From CAZCJA01 sp964499015 (lineage in GTDB: Bacteria > Elusimicrobiota > Elusimicrobia > F11), in assembly GCA_964499015.1 (NCBI GenBank), contig CAZCJA010000044.1:1-18888 (forward strand): 18,888 nt of DNA. The letters run 5' to 3'. Position 1 is the stretch's first letter; each line of letters begins with the position of its first letter. The notes below the pieces were generated by a model, which was not told the origin of the DNA, ran no database searches, and saw only the letters and a program-made list of their open reading frames with translations. Shown piece after piece: positions 1 to 8,981 of the stretch. The translations under genes were made by a program, and so were the position numbers.

Positions 1-2
1 GC

Positions 3-2894
3 GCGGCCAAAATGGTCACGTTGGACGTCGACCATCCGGACGTTGAGGAATACATCAATTGGAAAGTCAACGAAGAGCAGAAAGTGGCGGCTTTGGTCAC
101 CGGTTCCATCCAGTGCGAACGCCATTTGAACGAAATCCTGCGCGCGGTCAATGCGTGGCCGGAAGAAGCGGAGAAACTGGACCGCAAAAAGAACACGCGT
201 CTTGCCGCGGCGGTCAAAGCGGCGGTGTTTTCGTTCGTGCCCGCCAATTATATTGAGCGCGTTCTCGCGCTCGCCGGCCAAGGCGTCAAAGAAATCAAAT
301 TCCAAACCTATAACACCGACTGGAACTCCGAAGCGTACGTGACGGTGTCCGGCCAGAACTCCAACAACTCCCTGCGCGTGACCAACGACTTCATGCAGGC
401 CGTGGAAAACGACGGCACCTGGAACTTGGTGTTTCGCACCGAGAAAGAGAAGGCAGACCGCGAAGGCCGCGCGCCGAAAGCGTACAAGACGTTGAACGCC
501 AAAGACTTGTGGGAACAGATTGCTTATGCCGCCTGGTCTTGCGCCGATCCGGGCCTGCAGTACGACACGACGATTAATGAATGGCACACGTGCCCCGAGG
601 ACGGCCGCATCAACGCCTCCAACCCGTGCTCCGAATACATGTTCCTGGACGACACCGCTTGCAACCTGGCGTCCCTGAACCTGATGAAGTTCACCAATGA
701 AAAAACCGGGGAGTTCGACATCGCCGCGTACCGCCACGCCACGCGTTTGTGGACGATCACGCTGGAAATCAGCGTGCTCATGGCGCAGTTCCCGTCTCAA
801 GCGATCGCTCAGCGTTCCTATGATTACCGCACGCTCGGCTTGGGCTACGCCAACTTGGGCGCCTATCTCATGGTGAACAGCATTCCGTACGACTCGCCGC
901 AGGCGCTCGCCATCACCGGCGCGCTCACGTCGATCATGCACATGCATTCGTACGCCACCTCGGCTGAGATCGCGCACGTGAAGGGGCCGTTCCCGCGCTA
1001 TTTCGCCAACAAAGAACCGATGCTGAAGGTTCTGCGCAACCATCGCCGCGCCGCCTACAACGCGCCCGCGGAAGATTATGAAGATCTGACCATCACCCCG
1101 ATGGGCATCAGCCCGGAATTCTGCCCGGCGGAAATGCTCAAAGCGGCGCAGGAAGATTCCGACTTGGCCGTCAGCTGGGGCGAATCCTACGGCTTCCGTA
1201 ATGCGCAGGTCACCGTGATCGCGCCGACCGGCACCATCGGCCTTCTTATGGACTGCGACACCACCGGCATCGAACCGGACTTCGCACTCGTTAAATTCAA
1301 GAAGCTCGCGGGCGGCGGCTACTTCAAAATTATCAACGCCTCGATCCCGCCGGCCTTGGAGAAACTCGGCTATTCGAAAGAAGAGATCGACGTCATCATT
1401 CGCTACTGCCGCGGCGCCGGCACCCTGAAAGGCGCGCCTCATATCAACCATGAGACGCTCAAAGCCAAAGGCTTTACCGACGACGTGTTGAAGAAACTTG
1501 AAGCGGGCCTTCCGCAGACCTTCGACATCACCTTTGCGTTCAACAAGTTCTCGCTGGGGGAATCGTTCTGCAAAGACGTCCTCAAGATTTCCGAGGAACA
1601 ATTGAACGATTGGAACTTCAGCATGCTCAAGCACCTGGGCTTTACCGCCGAGCAAATCACCGCCGCTAATGAGTTCGTGTGCGGCACGATGACCTTGGAA
1701 GGCGCCCCGGCGCTGAAAGACGAGCACTTGCCCGTTTTCGACTGCGCCAACAAATGCGGCGCCAAAGGCAAACGCTACATTCATCCGTCGGCGCACATCC
1801 GCATGATGGGCGCGGCCCAGCCGTTTATTTCGGGCGCGATCTCGAAAACCATCAACTTCCCCGCGGAAGCCACGGTCCAAGACATCAAAGACGCGTATTT
1901 GTCTTCCTGGCGCTACATGATCAAAGCCAACGCGCTGTATCGCGACGGCTCGAAGCTCAGCCAGCCGCTGAACACCTCCTCGGACTCCAACGATCCGTTG
2001 GGCGGCCCGCAGGAAACCGTGGCCGCTGCGGCCACGCCGGTCCAGATGGCGGAGAAGATCGTGCATCGCTACATCGCCAAACGCCGCCGCTTGCCGGACC
2101 GCCGCGCCGGCTACACGCAGAAAGCCAAAATCGGCGGCCACACGGTTTATATTCGCACCGGTGAATACGAGGACGGAACGCTCGGCGAACTGTTCCTCGA
2201 CATGCACAAGGAAGGCGCCGCGTTTAGAAGTCTCATGAACTGCTTCGCTATCGCGGTCTCGCTCGGCATGCAGCACGGCGTGCCGCTGGAAGAGTTCGTC
2301 GAAGCGTTTGTGTTCACCCGCTTCGAACCGAACGGCATCGTTTCCGGCAACCCGCGCATTAAAATGTCCACCTCGCTGATCGACTACATCTTCCGCGAGC
2401 TGGCGATTACCTATCTTGAGCGCCACGACTTGGCCCAGGTCAAGCTTGAAGACCTGCGCGTCGACTCCGTCACAAAAAGCACCGCCGACGCCGTCGAGTT
2501 CGAGTCGGAAGAAGTGATGTCGGAACGGATCGTTCCCTACGCGGAACCGTCGCCGTTCAAATTCAAAACGCCGCGCTCGGCTCACAGCGGCGAAGAGAAG
2601 CTCGATATCACTCATCCGCGTCCGGTTGAAAGCGTGCCGACCACGCCGAACCTCTTGAAGGACAACTCGGCCGCCGCCGCGGTGGCCGCTTTGCCCCAGG
2701 CCCGCGAGGGAGTTTCTCCCGCGCCGGTCTTGTCGGCGACCTCCATGAAAGGCTCGGCGGCCAGCAAGCGCCACGAAGCCAAGCTCAAAGGCTACGAGGG
2801 TGACCCGTGCCGCGAATGCGGCCAGTTCACCATGGTGAGAAACGGCACGTGTTTGAAGTGCGACACCTGCGGCACCACCTCCGGCTGCTCTTAA
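3..2894 (+). CDS. nrdJ: Adenosylcobalamin-dependent (class II) ribonucleotide reductase, 5'-truncated by the window edge
   Basis: Reduces ribonucleotides to deoxyribonucleotides for DNA synthesis in the cytoplasm, using coenzyme B12 to make the thiyl radical, so it needs neither oxygen nor a separate radical subunit. The reading frame is open to the left edge (residues A-A-K precede the first ATG at 12), and that ATG falls inside the conserved MVTLDVDHPDVEEYI block, so it is not the true start; roughly 250 N-terminal residues are probably missing compared with the ~1200-residue long form of this family. Counting from that ATG: the finger-loop motif NPCSEYMFLDDTACN has N204, C206 and E208 (radical site) and C217 (redox partner, +11). 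The substrate-loop block APTGTIGLLMDCDTTGIEP lies near residue 410. A TSCPD-type domain covers about 700-830. The tail holds a CxxC...CxxC zinc-ribbon/redox cluster ending SGCS. A terminator follows directly. Identification is secure; only the start is unseen. Confidence 0.96.
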   Translation, partial: AAKMVTLDVDHPDVEEYINWKVNEEQKVAALVTGSIQCERHLNEILRAVNAWPEEAEKLDRKKNTRLAAAVKAAVFSFVPANYIERVLALAGQGVKEIKFQTYNTDWNSEAYVTVSGQNSNNSLRVTNDFMQAVENDGTWNLVFRTEKEKADREGRAPKAYKTLNAKDLWEQIAYAAWSCADPGLQYDTTINEWHTCPEDGRINASNPCSEYMFLDDTACNLASLNLMKFTNEKTGEFDIAAYRHATRLWTITLEISVLMAQFPSQAIAQRSYDYRTLGLGYANLGAYLMVNSIPYDSPQALAITGALTSIMHMHSYATSAEIAHVKGPFPRYFANKEPMLKVLRNHRRAAYNAPAEDYEDLTITPMGISPEFCPAEMLKAAQEDSDLAVSWGESYGFRNAQVTVIAPTGTIGLLMDCDTTGIEPDFALVKFKKLAGGGYFKIINASIPPALEKLGYSKEEIDVIIRYCRGAGTLKGAPHINHETLKAKGFTDDVLKKLEAGLPQTFDITFAFNKFSLGESFCKDVLKISEEQLNDWNFSMLKHLGFTAEQITAANEFVCGTMTLEGAPALKDEHLPVFDCANKCGAKGKRYIHPSAHIRMMGAAQPFISGAISKTINFPAEATVQDIKDAYLSSWRYMIKANALYRDGSKLSQPLNTSSDSNDPLGGPQETVAAAATPVQMAEKIVHRYIAKRRRLPDRRAGYTQKAKIGGHTVYIRTGEYEDGTLGELFLDMHKEGAAFRSLMNCFAIAVSLGMQHGVPLEEFVEAFVFTRFEPNGIVSGNPRIKMSTSLIDYIFRELAITYLERHDLAQVKLEDLRVDSVTKSTADAVEFESEEVMSERIVPYAEPSPFKFKTPRSAHSGEEKLDITHPRPVESVPTTPNLLKDNSAAAAVAALPQAREGVSPAPVLSATSMKGSAASKRHEAKLKGYEGDPCRECGQFTMVRNGTCLKCDTCGTTSGCS

Positions 2895-2924
2895 TTCGAC
2901 TCTAAAAATCGCTCTAAACAGAAA

Positions 2925-2956
2925 CCCTCGTCACCATTTGGTGGCGGGGGTTTTTT
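2925..2956 (+). terminator. Intrinsic terminator after nrdJ
   Basis: An 11-bp stem (2925-2935 pairing with 2940-2950, two G.U pairs) closes on a 4-base ATTT loop and is followed at once by six T residues (2951-2956). It lies 31 bp past the nrdJ stop and separates nrdJ from the downstream giant gene. It is the only textbook Rho-independent terminator noticed in the window. Confidence 0.9.
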
Positions 2957-2966
2957 GTTACCAAAA

Positions 2967-3010
2967 GTTTACCGGGGCTTAAGGCAACCTTAAGGACATC
3001 CCGGTAAGAT
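2967..3010 (+). promoter_or_regulatory. Pho-box-like 11-bp direct-repeat operator and -10 element of the giant gene
   Basis: Three consecutive 11-bp units start at -50, -39 and -28 from the ATG at 3017: GTTTACCGGGG (2967-2977), CTTAAGGCAAC (2978-2988) and CTTAAGGACAT (2989-2999). The last CTTAAG ends 10 bp before the hexamer TAAGAT (3005-3010), which lies 6 bp before the ATG. No recognisable -35 is present at 16-18 bp, as expected for a promoter where a PhoB/OmpR-type activator on 11-bp direct repeats replaces the -35. The unit resembles the cyanobacterial Pho box. The same arrangement with identical spacings lies upstream of the dockerin gene on the other strand. The repeats and spacing are seen directly; the identity of the regulator is inferred. 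Confidence 0.6.
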
Positions 3011-3016
3011 AAACGC

Positions 3017-6000
3017 ATGTCGAAAATGAAGGCCCTCTCCACCCTTCTTGCCGCCGTTATTGCTTTGCAAAACAGCGTTTTTCTCCACGCCGCCGAATCC
3101 AATTTCTGGAATGAGCGCCGCTCGGCTAAAAACGCGGTTGTGGCGTCGCTGCCGGCCGCTCATCCGGCCCCCGCTCCGGTTTTAAACCATCGTTTTTCCG
3201 CGTCCCTGCCGCACGCGCAAACCGTTCCCGTCTGGATGCACACCGCGCTCGCGCCCTTCGCCTCCATCCAAAACGCCCATCCCGCCAAAAATAAAAACGC
3301 CAAAACCGTCCTGCTCTTTCAAGACGCCCATTTGCACAGTGAAGCCCAGGCCAACAGCGCTGGTGCCTTAAACGCCGTCGCCCGGGAATTGGAAAAAAAC
3401 GGAAAAACCGTTCTTGTTGCCTTGGAAGCCGCTCCGGCGGGAAAAATCGATTTGTCGGTCTACGCCGCGTATCCGCACCGCAAAGAAATGGGCCTGGTCG
3501 CGCAGTCGCTGCTCGAGAAAAAAATTTTGAATGGCGCTGAGCGCGCGGTGATCGGTTACGCCGCAGAGAAGAGCGGGCCGGTTAACCTGCCGTTCGAGGT
3601 GATTGGCGCCGAAGATTGGGCCGGTTACCAGGCCAACGTCAAAGCGTTCCGTGAGGCGCACGCGCTAAAGAAAAAAGCGCAGGACGAACTCGATAAAATC
3701 GCGCGTGAACTGGCCGCGCGCAAAACAATTTTAACGCCGGAACTGGCCGCGCTCGACGGAAAAATGGCCGACTACGCCGACGGCTCGCTCGGCATTTCCG
3801 CGTTTGCCGTTTATCTTGATTCCATCGTACCCGCCGCCGGCCCCAACGCCAAAGAATTGGTGAACGCGGCGCTCATCGAGAAATCGCTTAACTTCGATAA
3901 GGTAGAAGCCCAGCGCACGCGGCTGGTTGAAGACGTGGCGGAAAAACTCACGGAAACCGAAGCGGGCTCGCTGCTGCAGGCCGGCGCTCTTTTGCGCAGC
4001 GGCCAGATTTCATCGGCCGTGTTCTACCGGTTTCTCACGGAATTAACCGAGAAGAAAGGCGTGCGCCTGGCCCGTTATCCGGACATGGCGCTGTACATTC
4101 AGTACACGGTCAAAAGCGAAGCCATCGACGCCGGAGCGCTGATGACGGAGCTGCGCGCCTGGGAAAACGAGGCCATAAAAAAGCTTGCCCAGAACCAGAA
4201 GCAGCTCGATTTATTTGCCGACATCCGCGCCCAGCAGCTTCTCAACAAGCTCAGCGCATTTGAACTCACGCTTGAGGAATGGACGGAAGCCAGCGCCATT
4301 CAACGCGCGCCCGTTTTTGACTCCTTCAAAGAGTTCTACCGCGCCGCCCTCGCTCGCAACAACTCAATGGCCGACAATGTGGGATCGATGCTGGCGTCCA
4401 GCCATCATGATTACGCGGTGTTGGTCGCCGGCGGTTTTCACGCCGACGGCCTGAAAGATGAGTTTTTAAAACGTGGTTTTCATGTGGTGACGGTGTCGCC
4501 CAAGATCACCACCACCGAAAAAATGCCGTCTTCGCTGGAGCTGATCGCGTCGAACCGCCTGCCGATCGACCAACTGTTCGTTGGCGAGCGTTTGTTCCTC
4601 GACGCGCCGCGTTCGCTGGTCGATCCGGCGCTGCCCAAAATCGTCTCCGCCGCCGCCGACGAAATTTTTAAAGCCTCGGGCACCGGCGAGCCCTATCCGT
4701 TTGAAGAAGCGATCCGCGCCGCCGTTAAAAAAGTGGGTGCCCGTGAGGCCATGCGCCGCTTCGAAGGATTGTTCACAACGGATTCGGCCTTTAAATTGCC
4801 CAGGAACTTGACGGAAAGCGATATCCGCAACAGCGCCGTCCCGAATTTATTGTCACGGATTAAGAGTTTTGTTTTACGTGAGCCCGGCGCGTTGTTGTAC
4901 GAGAGAGATTTGGAAGCGTGGGTGGGGCTCGTCGCTCAGAAATTGCGTGCTCTGGGTATATATCGCCACGAACGGATGCTTTTGGTGCAAATGAAAACAA
5001 TCGCCATTAGTGAAGTTGATCGCATCCTTGAAGTGGTGATGCCGATTCTTTTAAAAACGAAAAATGCCGATCTTCTGTTCTTGTTGGGCATGCGCATGCC
5101 GCAGAATAAGCAAAGCCAACACATATACCAGAACATCCTTGCGGCAGTGAAAATCAGCATGGGCATCAAAGAATCCATCCATGTGAGCCTGTACAGCAAC
5201 GATCCCATTAAAAAACTAGCGCAAACCTGGCGCGTCGGAACCGTCTACAACATTGTCGTCAGCGAAGAATATTTGGCCGAGCATGTGTTGAGTGAAGCCC
5301 GCATAAAAACCGTGATGACCGCGGGCAAGCTCACGCGCGCCGATGCGGAACGGAAATTAATGGAATGGTATTTCGAAGAAGAGATTGTTGAAGGCTATTG
5401 GCGTTATCAGTTCAGCGATAAAGAGAAAGACGGTCAGTATCAAAAGTTGGCCCACGACGAATGGCAGAAGTTTGGCTTAAGCGCGCTCCCCGTCTTGGCC
5501 GCGCTGCCGGCCGATTTTATTAAGGCGAAGGCCGGCACGCTCACGGCGGAGTTGATGAGTGTCGACGCCGCGCGCCCGGATAATATTCAAATTTTCCAAA
5601 AAGAGGCGCACGCGTATTTCGCCAAAGCGTTTCCGAAGGCCTCGGTTCCCAAAGGCCCGCAGATTGTTCCGGAACAACCGGCACCGGCAAAACGCTCGGT
5701 AAATTTTGGCGCGGTTGGTAATTACATCGCCCGTGGCTCGATCCAGACCAACGCCGAAGGAAAAACAACCACCATCGTCCAGGTGATAAAAGGCGATTCG
5801 TTGGTGTGGCAGACGCAAGTGCCGGGCGAAGTGACGTCTTTTACGATGAACCCGGATCAAAATATTTATGTTTTGGGGATGCTCGAACGTCACATCCGTT
5901 TGTATCGGCTAGACACGAACGCCACGATTTATTCCGTTCGTTTAACCGGACAGCATGAGTATGCGGTCACCGATGTAAAACTGAGCGCAGATAATAAGAC

Positions 6001-8941
6001 ACTTGTGTCCACGGACGCTTCAGGTTTAAAAGCCCAATATTCGCTGGCCGACCGCCAGCCTGTGGGCATTTGGATCAATGCGCGCAGGGGAATTGTTGAT
6101 TTGGCTCTATTAGCCAGCCTGTCGGCGATTTCGGCGCCGGTTATCGGCGTGACGTTTTTCGGCGGGAAAGAAACGCTTTCCGCGTTGTCGGCTGCCGGCC
6201 CGGCCATGCCCGTATGGATCGCATTGGCGGTTGGTATATGGGTGGGGAAAATGGCGATTACGGCTATTCTTAGAAATGCGACCACGAGCTTTTCAGCCGG
6301 CGACCACTCGGATATACCGGCACCGCGCGATGATGCCACGTCAGAGCCCACGCGCATTGTTGAGAAAAAGCCATTTTCCGTTGATCTATCGCTGCTGGAG
6401 CGGTTTTACGATAGGCAGGTTTCCTCGTCTCTGAAAAATCAAGGCTCGTCTCGCCGCGAGGGAGGCCGTGCCGCACGGTTGATTTTGTTCACGGCGACCA
6501 TGCTCTTTGCCACTGCCGCGCCGGCGATGGCGGGGGACGGATTTGCGACGGCGCCCACCCCGAACGACGTTGCGATGATTATCCTCTTGGCCACCGTGTC
6601 GGTTGCGGCGGCGTTCACCTATTCGTTGTATGACTACGCGACAAACGGTCTGAAAACAAACACCAGCAAAATCTTGGTGGGGCTTGGCGCCGCTTTCATC
6701 AGCTCAACCATCCTTATATATATGCCGCAAATCGGCACCGTACAGCGCCTGATCGCTATTGTTGGGGTGTCATTGATGGCGGCCGCCAACAGTGATGAGA
6801 TTCTGAAATGGATTCATGAAAACGTCCGCCATGGGCGCTTTCTCGGAACGCGCGCGGCCGTCGGCGTGGCAATGTTGTTTGTGTCTTCGCTGTTAATTGT
6901 CGCCGGGCCGCTCGATTATTTGGGGCCAGAATCGCGACTGGCCTTTGTTGGGGGGCTAACCCTTTCCGCCGTGTCGATCAGCGGCCCAAATTTATTGTGG
7001 GTGCGTAAGCAGATCAGCCGTTTTCTCCGCTTCACCAACTTAGGTGTCCTTGCGGCATTAACTGTTGCCGTTACCGCCGCGCCGGCGATGGCGGCTGGCA
7101 ATGCGGCGGCTGCGCTCGCAGGTTCCCCTGTGCAGCCTGTCTCTGGCGCGGATTTGATCTTCCAAGTGATCGGCTACATGTCCATTGTCCTGGGCGTTTT
7201 TTGGGCGAGTATTGGCAGTTTGCGTGGTGATGAGGATAAAGGTCCCTATGCGTTTACGTTGCGCCACATTTTTTTCGGGCTGACATTTGCTTCTATTCTT
7301 GGATTTTTCTTAAAAACGCCCGTCGCTGATGTGTTTGCTCTTGTGGGTGGTGCGATTGTTATTCTCGGCCCTGCGATTGCGATCTCATTTGGCATGCTTA
7401 TCGTTGGGGTACGGTTGGTTAAAGCGGCTGCCGCCGGAATATCCACATTGAATATTATCGGTAAGGCGTCTCTCATCCTAGCCGTTGCTTTATCAGTGGC
7501 CTCACCGGCGATGGCGGGGGATGGAAGTGCTGCCGTCGCGATGACACCGATCACGTACGGCTGGATTGCTGTTATTGGTATCGGCGCATTGGCCGCGGCC
7601 CGCGCAATTTTAAAGAGCCGTGCGGAAAAGAAGGAAAAAGAAGGCGCTAAGAAAACACGCGATAAAATTGAAGCGACGCTGACCAAGCTAAACGCTATTT
7701 TTTCCATCCCCAAAGACATGCCGATAAAGATCCGGGCTGTCATCGACAGCGATATGAAATTTCAGAGAGGCGAAAAGAAAGAAGTCGACCTTAAATTCCT
7801 TGGCAATAGATTGAACGCGACATTCTCCGCCACGGCGCTAACCAATATCGCCGGCACGAATGCGCGCTTAATCCAATCTGGCGCCGCCGCCTTTGGACTG
7901 AAAATATCGATGGACGAAGCGATGGCCCTGGCGGTCCAAGCCGCGGTGGTTCGCCAATATTTGTCTGACCAAGGTGTCGCGGACGCCATTCTGGAGAAGA
8001 ACGGGTTTATTGAGGCGGTTTCTCCGCAAGAAGCTGGGGACATAGGGCTTCGTTTTTTTGCAACCGTTAAAACATTTTTGACCACAGACGCCATGATTTC
8101 CGACGCGGAAAAAATCCTTGCTAAGCATACAGAGCAGCACGTGTCCGCCACAATCCGCGCGCGTTTTGAAGAAGAAGCGGGCACGCCGCTGGCGGCGCAC
8201 ACAAACCAAAAAGCCGCCGATGCGCTCGGCGCGTTGTTCTATGTCCAAAGACTAACGATCGATCAGCGTTTTGCCAAACCGGTCACCCTGCATTTCGCTC
8301 ACGTTAAGCTGACGCCCGGCTCGTTAATGGATTCCGTCAGTTTAAAGGAAGCGCTGGTCGACAACGCGAACAATGACGGTTTGGTGGCGCAAGCGCTGGC
8401 GCTTGGATTGGATTTGGATGGAAATGAGAAAATTCGTCTCTATGACAGCCGCCGCAGCGATGACCGTACTGACACCAACATCGGCGAAGTGCCGGCGCTG
8501 CACATCATTGATTTCCCGGACTTGGGCGATAACAAGAAGGCTGCCCAATACTTGCTGCAGGCGCTGGACGTGGCCGGCGACAAAAACAGCGCGATCGGTA
8601 TTTTAGACCGTGTTCAGTTCGAGAGCGCGCTTCAGAATATAGATGCTGTTACGCGTACGCGCATAAACCGTCGCGCCGTTTATTTAAATTCAGCCAATGA
8701 GAATAATCTCCGCGCCAAAAAGTCCTCTCCCGCGTGGAACGGGGACATCACGGCGGAAATCGATTACCTGTTGGCGAAACGCACCGATTTGCAGAAAGTC
8801 TCGATCTATTCCGATCCCACGCGGCCGCTGTCGGCCAGCCGTTTATCCGTGCCGGTCAGCTTCTTCTTCGTTATTCCCGTCGAGATCCTTGGTCTCGACG
8901 GCCAGCTGAAAGTCTTCCTCCTCGGCGCAAAACAAGCTTAA
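3017..8941 (+). CDS. Giant secreted/membrane protein with N-terminal TraB/TIKI/ChaN-like domain and three internal signal-peptide-like cassettes
   Basis: A 1974-residue protein of unknown function. Residues 1-25 are a signal peptide (MSKMK, hydrophobic core, cleavage near FLHA). Residues ~95-490 look like the TraB/TIKI/ChaN superfamily: VLLFQDAHLH at 98-107, a long helical insert, an RNNSMADN block, and GGFH at 472-475. That superfamily includes metal-dependent hydrolases. Residues ~490-890 are mostly helical and unassigned. Residues ~893-1018 resemble one or two beta-propeller blades. Residues ~1022-1590 are membrane-rich and contain three segments built like signal peptides (basic stretch, hydrophobic core, PAMA then small residues), with predicted cleavage after A1172, A1359 and A1500. 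A charged stretch (~1590-1620) leads to a ~350-residue unassigned C-terminal domain. There is no Shine-Dalgarno: a -10-like TAAGAT lies 6 bp before the ATG, suggesting a leaderless mRNA. The gene is continuous with no frameshift. The ATG at 3026 is a weaker alternative start. Confidence 0.85.
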   Translation: MSKMKALSTLLAAVIALQNSVFLHAAESNFWNERRSAKNAVVASLPAAHPAPAPVLNHRFSASLPHAQTVPVWMHTALAPFASIQNAHPAKNKNAKTVLLFQDAHLHSEAQANSAGALNAVARELEKNGKTVLVALEAAPAGKIDLSVYAAYPHRKEMGLVAQSLLEKKILNGAERAVIGYAAEKSGPVNLPFEVIGAEDWAGYQANVKAFREAHALKKKAQDELDKIARELAARKTILTPELAALDGKMADYADGSLGISAFAVYLDSIVPAAGPNAKELVNAALIEKSLNFDKVEAQRTRLVEDVAEKLTETEAGSLLQAGALLRSGQISSAVFYRFLTELTEKKGVRLARYPDMALYIQYTVKSEAIDAGALMTELRAWENEAIKKLAQNQKQLDLFADIRAQQLLNKLSAFELTLEEWTEASAIQRAPVFDSFKEFYRAALARNNSMADNVGSMLASSHHDYAVLVAGGFHADGLKDEFLKRGFHVVTVSPKITTTEKMPSSLELIASNRLPIDQLFVGERLFLDAPRSLVDPALPKIVSAAADEIFKASGTGEPYPFEEAIRAAVKKVGAREAMRRFEGLFTTDSAFKLPRNLTESDIRNSAVPNLLSRIKSFVLREPGALLYERDLEAWVGLVAQKLRALGIYRHERMLLVQMKTIAISEVDRILEVVMPILLKTKNADLLFLLGMRMPQNKQSQHIYQNILAAVKISMGIKESIHVSLYSNDPIKKLAQTWRVGTVYNIVVSEEYLAEHVLSEARIKTVMTAGKLTRADAERKLMEWYFEEEIVEGYWRYQFSDKEKDGQYQKLAHDEWQKFGLSALPVLAALPADFIKAKAGTLTAELMSVDAARPDNIQIFQKEAHAYFAKAFPKASVPKGPQIVPEQPAPAKRSVNFGAVGNYIARGSIQTNAEGKTTTIVQVIKGDSLVWQTQVPGEVTSFTMNPDQNIYVLGMLERHIRLYRLDTNATIYSVRLTGQHEYAVTDVKLSADNKTLVSTDASGLKAQYSLADRQPVGIWINARRGIVDLALLASLSAISAPVIGVTFFGGKETLSALSAAGPAMPVWIALAVGIWVGKMAITAILRNATTSFSAGDHSDIPAPRDDATSEPTRIVEKKPFSVDLSLLERFYDRQVSSSLKNQGSSRREGGRAARLILFTATMLFATAAPAMAGDGFATAPTPNDVAMIILLATVSVAAAFTYSLYDYATNGLKTNTSKILVGLGAAFISSTILIYMPQIGTVQRLIAIVGVSLMAAANSDEILKWIHENVRHGRFLGTRAAVGVAMLFVSSLLIVAGPLDYLGPESRLAFVGGLTLSAVSISGPNLLWVRKQISRFLRFTNLGVLAALTVAVTAAPAMAAGNAAAALAGSPVQPVSGADLIFQVIGYMSIVLGVFWASIGSLRGDEDKGPYAFTLRHIFFGLTFASILGFFLKTPVADVFALVGGAIVILGPAIAISFGMLIVGVRLVKAAAAGISTLNIIGKASLILAVALSVASPAMAGDGSAAVAMTPITYGWIAVIGIGALAAARAILKSRAEKKEKEGAKKTRDKIEATLTKLNAIFSIPKDMPIKIRAVIDSDMKFQRGEKKEVDLKFLGNRLNATFSATALTNIAGTNARLIQSGAAAFGLKISMDEAMALAVQAAVVRQYLSDQGVADAILEKNGFIEAVSPQEAGDIGLRFFATVKTFLTTDAMISDAEKILAKHTEQHVSATIRARFEEEAGTPLAAHTNQKAADALGALFYVQRLTIDQRFAKPVTLHFAHVKLTPGSLMDSVSLKEALVDNANNDGLVAQALALGLDLDGNEKIRLYDSRRSDDRTDTNIGEVPALHIIDFPDLGDNKKAAQYLLQALDVAGDKNSAIGILDRVQFESALQNIDAVTRTRINRRAVYLNSANENNLRAKKSSPAWNGDITAEIDYLLAKRTDLQKVSIYSDPTRPLSASRLSVPVSFFFVIPVEILGLDGQLKVFLLGAKQA
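6515..7517 (+). repeat. Three dispersed copies of a short repeat encoding the PAMA-G cleavage-site motif
   Basis: The 13-mer CCGGCGATGGCGG occurs at 6521-6533, 7082-7094 and 7505-7517, always in the same reading frame and always encoding P-A-M-A-G/A at the end of a hydrophobic segment. Copies 1 and 2 agree over 19 nt (6515-6533, 7076-7094); copies 1 and 3 agree over 17 nt. The flanking DNA has diverged, so this is either old internal duplication or selection on the encoded motif. Only the short cores are shared. Confidence 0.75.
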
Positions 8942-8981
8942 TTATCGAGCCGTTTTGGGGCCGTGACTTCTGGCACCATGT

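Noticed and set aside
12..14. ATG at 12 as the nrdJ start
   Set aside because: It lies inside a conserved family block and the frame continues open to the window edge, so the gene starts upstream of the window.
7246..8248. Long minus-strand ORFs antisense to the giant gene
   Set aside because: They follow from the GC-rich codon pattern of the sense gene; their translations show no domain, signal peptide or ribosome-binding site, and they overlap one another.
3017..8941. Giant ORF as an artefact of fused separate genes
   Set aside because: The frame is uninterrupted for 5.9 kb, and no internal promoter or Shine-Dalgarno plus ATG pair stands out at the domain borders; processing of one protein is the simpler reading.
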